From NCBI RefSeq assembly GCF_008993995.1, contig NZ_BKNN01000001.1, positions 62,001-126,000 of the forward strand: DNA of 64,000 bases, in the 5' to 3' direction. This document shows, piece by piece, positions 49,847-58,195 of this stretch (its first letter is position 1; each line of letters starts with the position of its first letter). A model generated the notes under the pieces. The model searched no databases. It had not been told where the DNA came from and saw nothing but the letters and a program-made list of their open reading frames with translations. Both the position numbers and the translations under genes were made by a program. Source of the DNA: Acinetobacter brisouii. GTDB taxonomy: Bacteria; Pseudomonadota; Gammaproteobacteria; Pseudomonadales; Moraxellaceae.

Positions 49847-50605
49847 ATGTGGAAAAAAATTCGAATATTAATTTTATTGTCAGTGTTACTTGTGGTTGCG
49901 GTTAATGCATGGCGAGACCAAAACCAAAATTGGGATCTTCCAGTTTTGGTGCTATTACATCCAGTCAATGCCGATGGGCAAACCACCACTGAACAATATA
50001 TTCGGCAGCTAAACATAGAAAATTTTAAGGATTCACAGAATTTTTTAGCTGAGACCAGTGCGGCTTATCGTGGAAAAAAAGTTGATTTTATTTATCAGCT
50101 TGGGCGTGAGTTACCACAAATCCCTCCAAAAGTTCCAGAAAATGCCACCGCGCTGCAAGCGATTGTGTGGAGTTTGAAATTCCGTTATTACGCTTGGAAG
50201 CAGCACCAGTCCAGCGATGGTCGTCCTACGGTAACCTTGTATTTAAATTATTATGATCCTCAGCAAACCTCAGCATTAAAACATTCCACAGCCTTAGAAA
50301 AAGGCAAAATTGGTTCAGTAAACCTATTTGCATCTACTGCACAGGCAGCGCAAAATGAAGTTGTGGTCACCCATGAGCTATTGCATACCTTTGGCGCAAC
50401 AGATAAATATGATTTGGCTACAGGTCAACCTATTTATCCACTGGGCTATACCCAACCAGAGCAACAACCGCTTTATCCTCAAAGACAAGCCGAGATTATG
50501 GGCGGTTATATTGCACTTTCTGCAACGCAAAATAAAATGCCCGACAGTCTTACACAGGTTGGATTAAATAAAGCCACAGCGATTGAAGTGGGCTGGTTAA
50601 AATAA
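49847..50605 (+). CDS. Membrane-anchored metzincin-like predicted metalloprotease
   Basis: This 252-aa protein starts with a signal anchor (RILILLSVLLVVAVNAW). Near residue 177 it has HELLHTFGATDKYD, which fits HExxHxxGxxD, the extended metzincin zinc site with Asp as third ligand. About 40 residues later EIMGGY could be the Met-turn. This suggests a periplasmic zinc protease, but I do not recognise a named family. The upstream domain (LPVLVLLHPVNADG...YIRQL) is of unknown fold. The HdeD-like gene follows 18 nt later. Confidence 0.7.
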   Translation: MWKKIRILILLSVLLVVAVNAWRDQNQNWDLPVLVLLHPVNADGQTTTEQYIRQLNIENFKDSQNFLAETSAAYRGKKVDFIYQLGRELPQIPPKVPENATALQAIVWSLKFRYYAWKQHQSSDGRPTVTLYLNYYDPQQTSALKHSTALEKGKIGSVNLFASTAQAAQNEVVVTHELLHTFGATDKYDLATGQPIYPLGYTQPEQQPLYPQRQAEIMGGYIALSATQNKMPDSLTQVGLNKATAIEVGWLK

Positions 50606-50623
50606 GTCATTAGAGAAAATCTC

Positions 50624-51193
50624 ATGCTAACCGTTGGAAATGATTTGGTGCGTCATCAATTACACCAGCAACGCAACAAGTATTTGATGATTGGTGGATT
50701 GCTTATCGCCTTTGCAATAGTGCTTTTAGGAAGTCTGCCATTTGCCACTTTCAGTATGGTTGTGTTCTTCGGTTTGTTGCTAATGCTTGCCGCATTTTTA
50801 CATATGATCGCCGCATTTTTATTTTTTGAAGGTGGAATACGCGTGCTATGGCTTATTTTTGCCATCGCTTATTTTGTCGCAGGGAGTATTGTCTTTCAAC
50901 ATCCGTGGAGTACAGCACAGTTCTTAACTCAATTATTGGGGGGAGTTTTTGTGATTGCTGGCGGATTACACATGATCAAAGCATGGCTCTTTCGAGTGTT
51001 TCAAGGATGGTGCTGGATTTTAATATCAGGATTCTTAACCACATTGACAGGTCTGCTGATTTTAGTCACACCACATGCGGCTGTATGGTTATTGGGGCTA
51101 TGTTTTGCGATTGATCTGCTTGTTCAGGGATTAAATTATCTCAACTTAGCTGCGGTAATTCATCAGATTCCACCCAGCTCGGCTGATAGTTAA
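50624..51193 (+). CDS. HdeD-like (DUF308) membrane protein
   Basis: This 189-aa protein has six hydrophobic segments in three repeated pairs (LMIGGLLIAFAIVLLGSLPFAT; VVFFGLLLMLAAFLHMIAAF; VLWLIFAIAYFVAGSIVFQHP and so on), as in HdeD/DUF308 proteins. E. coli HdeD is linked to acid resistance; the role here is unknown. It follows the metzincin-like gene on the same strand, probably in one operon. Confidence 0.85.
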   Translation: MLTVGNDLVRHQLHQQRNKYLMIGGLLIAFAIVLLGSLPFATFSMVVFFGLLLMLAAFLHMIAAFLFFEGGIRVLWLIFAIAYFVAGSIVFQHPWSTAQFLTQLLGGVFVIAGGLHMIKAWLFRVFQGWCWILISGFLTTLTGLLILVTPHAAVWLLGLCFAIDLLVQGLNYLNLAAVIHQIPPSSADS

Positions 51194-51263
51194 GCAAACA
51201 AGATGATCAACTTTTGCTACACTTGACACAAAGATAGATTGCACTGATGCAAAAAGGTTAAAC

Positions 51264-51509
51264 ATGAAAATTTTAGTTCGTAACTTAGAGCGCTCAATTA
51301 CTGAAGCCGAATTATTGGAGTTGTTTCAGACGTATGGGCAAGTTGATTCATGTGTAGTTGTCCTTGATCAAACAACAGGTAAATCAAAAGGTTTTGGTTT
51401 TGTTGAAATGCCTCATGCTCGTGAAGCGATTAAAGCCATTAAAGGTTTAAATACATTGAAAATAAAAGGCTTTGGAATTCGTGTCAAAGCCGCCGATGCT
51501 TCCGAATAG
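51264..51509 (+). CDS. Small RRM-type RNA-binding protein
   Basis: This 81-aa protein is a single RRM. RNP2 is ILVRNLE at the start; RNP1 is KSKGFGFVEM (about residues 45-54), with the usual aromatic residues. Such proteins occur in cyanobacteria and some proteobacteria; their RNA targets are mostly unknown. It has its own terminator. Confidence 0.92.
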   Translation: MKILVRNLERSITEAELLELFQTYGQVDSCVVVLDQTTGKSKGFGFVEMPHAREAIKAIKGLNTLKIKGFGIRVKAADASE

Positions 51510-51516
51510 CAGGGTA

Positions 51517-51547
51517 AAAGAGGAGTCATTTTGTACTCCTTTTTTTA
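51517..51547 (+). terminator. Terminator of the RRM gene
   Basis: AGGAGT (51521-51526) pairs with ACTCCT (51535-51540) and is followed by seven T. Confidence 0.8.
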
Positions 51548-51636
51548 TATAAAAACATCAAAAAACTATATTCAAAGCAGAGCACTAGCGCTAATCTATG
51601 AACAGGTTATCTGAAATTATTTGAAAGGGAATCATT

Positions 51637-52140
51637 ATGTCACGTGTTGCTCGCTATCATGCCGATCGTACCAATCAAAAATTATATTTTGCACGTTTAG
51701 CATGTTTGCAAGCAGAGCAGACCGATCATGTACAGCAAATTCAAGCGTATCGTGAAGCTGCTGTATTTCATTTGCATGGTGCGATTTTGGCATTTTTGCA
51801 AGAGTTGGTGCGTTATTATCGGTTGAATGATGCACAGCCAACATTGAAGTCGATTGAAGAACATATGGGAGAAAAAGGGCAGGTTTCACCTGAAGTGACT
51901 GTCATGCAACAACTTGCCCGAGATGGATTTATTGCTGAATTAAAACGTGCTTACCGCATGTGCCAATATTCACCTGAGCCAACAGCGCCAGCCCCAGAGC
52001 AAGAAACCTCATCGAATTTAATTATTAAGGTGACTCAGGGACCACAATCATGGTTGCCAGATATTGAGATTTTGCGTGAATGGCATCGTGAGTTAAGCCG
52101 CTTAATTGATGGCTTTCGTAATGAAATGGTCGAATTTTAA
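51637..52140 (+). CDS. DUF6586-like conserved hypothetical protein
   Basis: This 167-aa soluble, mainly helical protein starts MSRVARYHADRTNQKLYFARLA and has a Pro-rich linker (PEPTAPAPEQE) before a final helical segment (WLPDIEILREWHRELSRLIDGF). Related proteins are encoded near topA in Pseudomonas; DUF6586 is my best recollection. Function unknown. The next small gene lies 74 nt downstream on the same strand. Confidence 0.75.
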   Translation: MSRVARYHADRTNQKLYFARLACLQAEQTDHVQQIQAYREAAVFHLHGAILAFLQELVRYYRLNDAQPTLKSIEEHMGEKGQVSPEVTVMQQLARDGFIAELKRAYRMCQYSPEPTAPAPEQETSSNLIIKVTQGPQSWLPDIEILREWHRELSRLIDGFRNEMVEF

Positions 52141-52214
52141 CAACTTGAACTTTGCATTTCTGCACCCATATAAGTTAGTCTAAATGTTCCGCTCATGGTG
52201 CGTATGGAGGTCGT

Positions 52215-52493
52215 ATGTCTATACAGCAATTAAAAGAGTTATTTGGTAATCAAGATGCCATTCTTGAGCTTGTGCAACTTGAAAATGGTGAGTTAGCACT
52301 TCGTAATGCGGGCTCTGAACAAGCACCTTTGGTCACAATCCAATTTAATGAAGAAGTTCGTGCATTGCTGGGTGAAAACACAGCCATCGTTGCACAGCAC
52401 ATGATTCAGGCCGCACTTTTGGGATTGCTTGAAAAGCAGGCCAATCAATGGCAGGCTGAAGTGGTTGATGAGCCACCCACAGTCTTTAGTTAA
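52215..52493 (+). CDS. Conserved hypothetical protein (92 aa)
   Basis: This 92-aa acidic protein (MSIQQLKELFGNQDAILELV...) has no visible motif, signal or membrane segment. ATGGAGG gives a strong RBS, and a good terminator follows, so it is a real gene. It probably belongs with the preceding gene in a topA-associated group. Function unknown. Confidence 0.78.
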   Translation: MSIQQLKELFGNQDAILELVQLENGELALRNAGSEQAPLVTIQFNEEVRALLGENTAIVAQHMIQAALLGLLEKQANQWQAEVVDEPPTVFS

Positions 52494-52501
52494 TTTATAA
52501 T

Positions 52502-52533
52502 AAAAAACGTACAGTTTCGGCTGTACGTTTTTT
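52502..52533. terminator. Bidirectional terminator between the 92-aa gene and the antiporter gene
   Basis: AAAAAACGTACAG (52502-52514) pairs with CTGTACGTTTTTT (52521-52533) around TTTCGG. Confidence 0.92.
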
Positions 52534-52538
52534 TATGA

Positions 52539-54248
52539 TTAATGCTGATGTGCCAATTCGATCTGATGCAGAATATGTCTGCTCATATTAATCGCCATTT
52601 CTTCTTTGGCATAAAATACTTCACCAATCTGATCCGCACGAATCACTTCAGCTTGTTCTTTATTTTCAGCACAGACTAAAACCTGAATCTCAGGGTTGAG
52701 TTGCTTGGCAATATCAACAATCCGATGAATATCTAAAATATCCATAGGTGAGATAATCAACATTCGAGCATGCATAATATGCGCTTGAATCAGGACGCTA
52801 GGTTCAGTTGCAATACCACTGACCGCGGCAATCCCTTTTTCCCGAAGTTTTTCAACAATTTCACGGTTTTCTTCAGCAATCACCACTTTAATATTTTGTT
52901 CCATCAGTGTCTGGGTGATACGTCTGCCAACTTCACCATGTCCAACAATCACGACCTGATCGCGTAAATACGCCTGATCCATTTCATCGGGGAGCATTGC
53001 AAGTGGGTCACCACTACGTTCAAGTAAGCGAGCCAGATGTGAACGTTCACGAATCCAGCGTTGAGCAGGTTCAATGGCGGAAAAGACAAATGAATTGAGT
53101 GTAATAGAAAATAATGCCCCTGCCAGAATCAGATTTTGAGCCGTGGTGGTGAGTAAGCCCAGTGAAATACCAAGTGTGGCAAGAATAAAAGAGAATTCTC
53201 CAATTTGTGCTAAGCTTGCTCCAACTGTCAGCGCTGTATTGATTGGATAGCGGAAAAATAGAACCAAGCCCATCGCTGCTATGGTTTTACCCAACATAAT
53301 AATTGCAACAACCGCAAGGATATGTAAGGGTTGTTCGACAATAATACGTGGGTCAAACAGCATTCCGACTGAGACAAAGAATAAAATCGAAAAAATTTCA
53401 CGTAGAGGTAAGGTTTCCTCTTCAGCACGGTGACTAAAATCAGATTCTTTTACCACCATCCCTGCGAAAAATGCGCCAAGTGCCATGGATACACCAAAAA
53501 TGGCATATGAGCCATAGGCAATCGAAACGGCGCAGGCAACGACTGTTAAAGTAAATAATTCACGGGAACCTAAACGCGCGACAAACTGCATAATGAGAGG
53601 AACAAGGCGCTTGCCAATAACCAGCATAAAGGCGATAAAGCCTGCCACTTTTAGTAAGGTCAGCCCAAGGGTGAGCCAGATACTGCTCGATGCTGCATGT
53701 CCATGATCTAAGGCTTTACCGCCAAGTAAGACAGCGGTTGCAGGTAAAATGACTAAGACCAGCACCATCACCAAGTCTTCAACCAAGAGCCAGCCGACCG
53801 CAATTTTGCCATTAACAGATTCGAGTAAACCACGATCTGCCAAAGCTTTCAGTAAAACCACTGTGCTTGCACAAGATAGGCTTAAACCAAAGACCAAGGC
53901 AGAACCGAACGACCAGCCCCAGAACATCGCAACGAGCCCACCCAAAACTGTTGCAACAGCAATTTGTAGGATTGCGCCTGGTAATGCAATTCGTCTAACT
54001 TGTAATAAATCATTGAGAGAAAAATGCATACCAACGCCAAACATGAGAAACATAACACCAAGTTCGGCAAGTTGGTTGGCAAGCCCGATATCGGCTTCGA
54101 TACCTGGGGTATTGGGACTAATTAAAATCCCTGCAATTAAGTAACCAATCAGTGGGGGAAGGCGTAGCCGTGCAGTAATATAGCCACACAATAATGCTAG
54201 ACCAAAACCCACGGCGAGTAGAACAATCAGGTCAACATTATGTGGCAC
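52539..54248 (-). CDS. Kef/YbaL-type cation:proton antiporter (CPA2)
   Basis: This 569-aa protein has an N-terminal CPA2 exchanger domain of about 12 membrane helices (LPPLIGYLIAGILISPNTPG; VFGLSLSCASTVVLLKAL; LLVEDLVMVLVLVILP). A C-terminal RCK/TrkA-N domain binds nucleotide (VVIVGHGEVGRRITQTL). Similarity to YbaL/RosB is stronger than to KefB/C. I chose GTG 54248 because GAGGAG lies six nt upstream and the protein then starts like YbaL; the frame is open 24 codons further up. It probably exports K+ or Na+ in exchange for H+. Confidence 0.9.
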   Translation of the reverse strand: MPHNVDLIVLLAVGFGLALLCGYITARLRLPPLIGYLIAGILISPNTPGIEADIGLANQLAELGVMFLMFGVGMHFSLNDLLQVRRIALPGAILQIAVATVLGGLVAMFWGWSFGSALVFGLSLSCASTVVLLKALADRGLLESVNGKIAVGWLLVEDLVMVLVLVILPATAVLLGGKALDHGHAASSSIWLTLGLTLLKVAGFIAFMLVIGKRLVPLIMQFVARLGSRELFTLTVVACAVSIAYGSYAIFGVSMALGAFFAGMVVKESDFSHRAEEETLPLREIFSILFFVSVGMLFDPRIIVEQPLHILAVVAIIMLGKTIAAMGLVLFFRYPINTALTVGASLAQIGEFSFILATLGISLGLLTTTAQNLILAGALFSITLNSFVFSAIEPAQRWIRERSHLARLLERSGDPLAMLPDEMDQAYLRDQVVIVGHGEVGRRITQTLMEQNIKVVIAEENREIVEKLREKGIAAVSGIATEPSVLIQAHIMHARMLIISPMDILDIHRIVDIAKQLNPEIQVLVCAENKEQAEVIRADQIGEVFYAKEEMAINMSRHILHQIELAHQH

Positions 54249-54340
54249 TACTGACTCCTCAAAACGTGAGAAAAAGCAAAGAAAAAATATAAAAATTGAA
54301 GATTTTATAGATAGTAGCAATAACCTTAAAAAAAAGGCAA

Positions 54341-54370
54341 AAAAAACGACCCCAAAAGGAGTCGTTTTTT
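54341..54370 (-). terminator. rpmBG terminator
   Basis: AAAAAACGAC (54341-54350) pairs with GTCGTTTTTT (54361-54370). On the minus strand it ends in a long T run, directly after rpmG. Confidence 0.85.
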
Positions 54371-54383
54371 TCGGAAGCTAAAA

Positions 54384-54539
54384 TTATTTGATTTTAGCTT
54401 CTTTGAAAATTACGTGTTGACGGATTTTTGGATCAAATTTTTTGATTTCCATTTTTTCCGGCATAGTACGTTTGTTCTTAGTAGTGGTATAGAAATAACC
54501 TGTACCCGCAGAAGAAACTAGGCGAATTTTATCACGCAT
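54384..54539 (-). CDS. rpmG: Ribosomal protein bL33
   Basis: This 51-aa large-subunit protein starts [19 protein letters not shown] and continues [17 protein letters not shown], the standard bL33. The usual zinc-binding Cys residues are absent, so this is the Cys-free form. It lies 12 nt after rpmB, as in most gammaproteobacteria. Confidence 0.97.
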
Positions 54540-54551
54540 TTCTATGACTCC

Positions 54552-54788
54552 TTAGATCTTTTGACCTTGAGCACGAAGATCAGCTACAACCTTTTCAATG
54601 CCCAATTTGTCGATAATACGCATACCTTTAGTAGATAAACGAATACGCACAAAACGTTTTTCGCTTTCTAACCAAAAACGGTGGTGGTGCAGGTTCGGCT
54701 CGAACCGGCGCTTGGTTTTGTTGTTTGCGTGTGAGACGTTGTTACCAACGACTGGACGCTTGCCGGTAACTTGGCAAACCTTAGACAT
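54552..54788 (-). CDS. rpmB: Ribosomal protein bL28
   Basis: This 78-aa protein starts [20 protein letters not shown], typical of bL28. The frame is open 19 codons upstream, but ATG 54788 has GGAG nine nt before it and fits the family length. It forms an operon with rpmG. Confidence 0.97.
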   Translation of the reverse strand: MSKVCQVTGKRPVVGNNVSHANNKTKRRFEPNLHHHRFWLESEKRFVRIRLSTKGMRIIDKLGIEKVVADLRAQGQKI

Positions 54789-54955
54789 GGTGGAACTCCA
54801 TTGATGATTTAGCCAACAGCAATCCTGTGGCCAGTCATAAAACAAACAGATTGAATTGATTCAAGGGGCGTTTTATACCAAAAATGCGATTAAAAGACAA
54901 GCAATTTTACATAAAACGACTCTTGAATGTAATCAATAGCTCATGCCTTGATCAT

Positions 54956-56392
54956 TTAGCGCAGGAGTGCTTTAGAAATCAATTTGTGAATTGGCTTATT
55001 AAACGGTGGTAGTACGAATTTTAAACTATATAGTTTAGGGTTCGACATCATCGAGCGTTCATGTGACAAATTGAAAAAGCCTTCTGGTCCATGGTATTTT
55101 CCCATACCTGATGCACCAACACCGCCAAAAGGCAAATCGTCTTGTGCAACATGGCTGAGAACCATATTTTGACCAAAATGTCCTGAGTGGGTTCGTTCAG
55201 CGACATAATCGGCACGAGCTTGATCAAAGTCGAAGTAGTATAACGCAAGTGGACGCGGTCTGCGATTAATAAACTCGATGACTTGTTCAATATTTTCATA
55301 TTCCATGATTGGAAGAATCGGGCCAAAGATTTCATGTTGCATCAGTTGCATCTCTGTTGTGACACCCGTCACCAGTGTCGGTGCAATTTTACGTTGTGTA
55401 CTCAATAATTCATGCTTAGGATTAATTTCAATAATTTTAGCACCAGAGCGTTGCGCATCTTCTAAATAGCGGTGTAAACGCAAATACTGTTTATCATTAA
55501 TAATTGCCGTATAGTCTTGGTTGTTTGCCAAGTGTGGGTACATTTGTTGTACCGCAACTTTAAAGTGCTCAATAAATTCGGCTGTTTTGCCTTTTGGTAG
55601 AAAGATATAGTCAGGCGCAACACAGGTTTGACCTGCATTCCATAATTTTCCAACAGCCACGCGCAGCGCAACATCTTTCATTTGCATCGAAGAATGAACC
55701 AGTACAGGGGATTTTCCACCAAGTTCTAAAATCACGGGCACTAGATTTTGGGCAGCCGCTTGCATGACGGTTTTGCCAACATTGGTTGAGCCAGTAAAAA
55801 TCATTTTGTCAAAAGCGAGGTGGCTAAAAGCATCGGAAATAATCCCCCCTCCGTTGACCACTGAGACCAATTCACATGGAAATGCTTCAGATAACGCAGT
55901 ATCGAGAACTTTGCCAAAATAGGCCGAAGCACTTGAAATTTTGATCATGGCATGATTGCCTGCGGCAAGTGCGCAAATCAGCGGACCAATCGAGAGTAAA
56001 AGTGGATAATTCCATGGTGCAATGATGCCAATCACTCCTAGTGGCTGAAATTGTACCCAGCCTTTGGCAGGTTGGTGCAACCAGCTAATGTGACGCTTTT
56101 CAGGCTTCATCCATGCGGTCAGGTTTTTGCGATAATAGCGAATTTGTTCAAGACACGTCAGTATCTCTCCAATTCGGGTTTCACCCAAAGCTCGATTGCC
56201 AAAATCTTGACTAATCGCTTCTGCAAATTGATCTTGGTATTTCACCAAAACTGCTTTTAGTCGATCCAAACGTTCGATACGATCTTTGGCTGATGGCATT
56301 GGATAGCGCTGATAAGCTTGTTTTTGTTGTTTTAAAATATGCGTCAGTTGTTGCTCAATACGCTCAGGAGTTATAGAAGTCATGGTTTGCAT
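54956..56392 (-). CDS. Coniferyl-aldehyde-dehydrogenase-like aldehyde dehydrogenase
   Basis: This 478-aa NAD(P)-dependent aldehyde dehydrogenase has the catalytic Glu in VILELGGKSPVLV and the catalytic Cys in NAGQTCVAPDYIFLP; GVIGIIAPWNYPL and FTGSTNVGK shape the cofactor site. The C-terminal region (LPFGGVGASGMGKYHGPEGFFNLSHERS) matches the class-3-like / coniferyl aldehyde dehydrogenase branch, which also accepts fatty aldehydes. AAGGAGGC precedes ATG 56392. It is divergent from a TetR regulator across a 122-nt gap with a palindrome, so it is probably controlled by it. Confidence 0.88.
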   Translation of the reverse strand: MQTMTSITPERIEQQLTHILKQQKQAYQRYPMPSAKDRIERLDRLKAVLVKYQDQFAEAISQDFGNRALGETRIGEILTCLEQIRYYRKNLTAWMKPEKRHISWLHQPAKGWVQFQPLGVIGIIAPWNYPLLLSIGPLICALAAGNHAMIKISSASAYFGKVLDTALSEAFPCELVSVVNGGGIISDAFSHLAFDKMIFTGSTNVGKTVMQAAAQNLVPVILELGGKSPVLVHSSMQMKDVALRVAVGKLWNAGQTCVAPDYIFLPKGKTAEFIEHFKVAVQQMYPHLANNQDYTAIINDKQYLRLHRYLEDAQRSGAKIIEINPKHELLSTQRKIAPTLVTGVTTEMQLMQHEIFGPILPIMEYENIEQVIEFINRRPRPLALYYFDFDQARADYVAERTHSGHFGQNMVLSHVAQDDLPFGGVGASGMGKYHGPEGFFNLSHERSMMSNPKLYSLKFVLPPFNKPIHKLISKALLR

Positions 56393-56430
56393 AATAGATG
56401 CCTCCTTGCATATTATCGGTATTGAACACT

Positions 56431-56450
56431 TTTAGAGTAAAAACTCTAAA
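56431..56450. promoter_or_regulatory. Palindromic operator between the aldehyde dehydrogenase and TetR genes
   Basis: TTTAGAGT-AAAA-ACTCTAAA is a perfect 20-bp palindrome lying 39 nt before the aldehyde dehydrogenase start and 65 nt before the TetR start. Size and position suit a TetR-family operator. Confidence 0.7.
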
Positions 56451-56514
56451 CAGTCAAGCATAGAATTGTGCTAGGCTGTTACAGTTTTTTGACCCGCCCC
56501 ATTGGTTGTCGTAC

Positions 56515-57207
56515 ATGTCACAAACAAAAACAGTAAAGACCAAACAGCGCATTTTGAATCTGAGCCTGCAATTGTTTAATGAACGTGGTGAACGTGCAGT
56601 CACCACCAATCATATTGCAGCTGAGCTCGAAATGAGCCCTGGTAATTTGTATTATCATTTCCGAAATAAACAAGAAATTATTAAAGCGCTGACGGATCAG
56701 TATCAACGTGAAACGCTAGAGATGCTCGCTTTGCCAAAAGCTCGATCTGTAAACGCTGATGATAAAATTCGCTATTTTCAGGTACTCAGTGAACAGCTCT
56801 GGCGTTATCGGTTTTTACACCGAGATGTTTATCATTTGGCTGAAAATGATCTGAATTTTAAACAGCAGTATGCACAATTTGCGCGTCAAGTCATGCAGCA
56901 AGGTCAATGTATTTATCAGGCATTTGTCGATGCAGGTCTCATGAAAATGACACCTGTAGAAATTGAAGCATTGATTGTGAATATCTGGATTGTGTTGACG
57001 AATTGGACAAATTTCCTGTTTATGACAGGGCATTTAGATGATCACAATCAACTTGAAGATAAATGGGTTTGGCAGGCACTCCGCCAGATGTTGTTTTTGG
57101 AAGGACCGTATTTGCAGGGTGAAAGCCGAGCAACATATGAGGCGTTATTAAATAGCTTAAATCCATCTGATTGGTTTAATGTTTTGGCTTTACAATCACA
57201 GACATAA
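56515..57207 (+). CDS. TetR-family transcriptional regulator
   Basis: This 230-aa protein has the N-terminal TetR helix-turn-helix (TKQRILNLSLQLFNERGERAVTTNHIAAELEMSPGNLYYHFRNKQEII). The long C-terminal domain (DKIRYFQVLSEQLWRYRFLHRDVYHLAENDLNF...) resembles a group of regulators of fatty-acid or aldehyde metabolism. ATG 56515 is preferred over TTG 56506; neither has a strong RBS. It is expected to repress the divergent aldehyde dehydrogenase gene and perhaps itself. Confidence 0.9.
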   Translation: MSQTKTVKTKQRILNLSLQLFNERGERAVTTNHIAAELEMSPGNLYYHFRNKQEIIKALTDQYQRETLEMLALPKARSVNADDKIRYFQVLSEQLWRYRFLHRDVYHLAENDLNFKQQYAQFARQVMQQGQCIYQAFVDAGLMKMTPVEIEALIVNIWIVLTNWTNFLFMTGHLDDHNQLEDKWVWQALRQMLFLEGPYLQGESRATYEALLNSLNPSDWFNVLALQSQT

Positions 57208-57285
57208 AAACCAGTAGGTGATATTTTAAAAAAAGAGTAGAATACTCGGCTATCTTTTTTAAATGAATTATTGATATAGAGTAAC

Positions 57286-58152
57286 ATGAATATGACCACT
57301 GCCAATACCGCACGTTTGCTGATTACTTGTGAAGATAAGCCAGGCATCGTGCAAGCTGTATCGAGTTTTTTGTATCATCAAGGTGCGAACATTACTGCAC
57401 TCGACCAGTATGCTACGGAAGCTCAGGGCGGGCGTTACTTCATGCGTGTTGAGTTTGAACTCGATCATTTGCAAAGCCGTAAAGATACCTTATTGCAAAC
57501 CTTTGACACCAATGTTGCAGAACGTTATGAAATGCAATGGCGTTTGGCCTTTGTCGGCGATGTGAAAAAAGTCGGTATTTTGGTGTCTAAAGTTGGCCAT
57601 GCGTTACTTGAGTTGTTATGGCGTCATTCACGTGGTTCTTTACCATGTGAAATCACTCAGGTCATTTCTAACCATGAAGATCTTCGTGAAGCGGTTGAGA
57701 ATTTTGGTATTCCATTTACGGTTGTTAAAATCACCAAAGACAATAAAACCGAAGCTTATGCACAAATTGATGAATTGATGCAGGGCAATGATTTGTTGGT
57801 GCTCGCACGTTATATGCAAATCTTGAATGAAGATTTTGTCACTAAATGGCCAATGAAAATTATCAATATTCACCATTCATTCCTGCCAGCCTTTGTGGGG
57901 GCAAACCCGTACAAACAAGCGTATGAAAAAGGGGTGAAATTGATTGGTGCCACAGCACACTATGTGACTGCGGAGCTCGATCAAGGTCCAATTATCGAAC
58001 AGGATGTTGAGCGTGTTAGCCACCAATATAGCGTTGAACAGTTGCGTGAACTCGGTGAAGATGTTGAACGTAATGTGCTTGCACGCGCGGTGAAGTGGCA
58101 TTTAGAAGACCGTGTGATTGTGCATGGCAACAAGACGGTGGTGTTCCAGTAA
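57286..58152 (+). CDS. purU: Formyltetrahydrofolate deformylase
   Basis: This 288-aa enzyme hydrolyses 10-formyl-THF to formate and THF, balancing one-carbon pools. It has an N-terminal ACT domain (LLITCEDKPGIVQAVSSFLYHQGANI) and a C-terminal formyltransferase-like domain with ARYMQIL and NIHHSFLPAFVGANPYKQAYEKGVKLIGATAHYVTAELDQGPII. ATG 57286 and 57292 are close; GAGTAAC precedes the first. Confidence 0.96.
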   Translation: MNMTTANTARLLITCEDKPGIVQAVSSFLYHQGANITALDQYATEAQGGRYFMRVEFELDHLQSRKDTLLQTFDTNVAERYEMQWRLAFVGDVKKVGILVSKVGHALLELLWRHSRGSLPCEITQVISNHEDLREAVENFGIPFTVVKITKDNKTEAYAQIDELMQGNDLLVLARYMQILNEDFVTKWPMKIINIHHSFLPAFVGANPYKQAYEKGVKLIGATAHYVTAELDQGPIIEQDVERVSHQYSVEQLRELGEDVERNVLARAVKWHLEDRVIVHGNKTVVFQ

Positions 58153-58166
58153 GCACGATGGCAATA

Positions 58167-58193
58167 AAAAAGGCATGTTGAACATGCCTTTTT
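58167..58193. terminator. Bidirectional terminator between purU and engB
   Basis: AAAAAGGCATG (58167-58177) pairs with CATGCCTTTTT (58183-58193) around TTGAA. Confidence 0.88.
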
Positions 58194-58195
58194 AT

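Noticed and set aside
54552-54845. N-terminal extension of bL28
   Set aside because: The upstream codons have no RBS, while GGAG precedes the conserved start at 54788.
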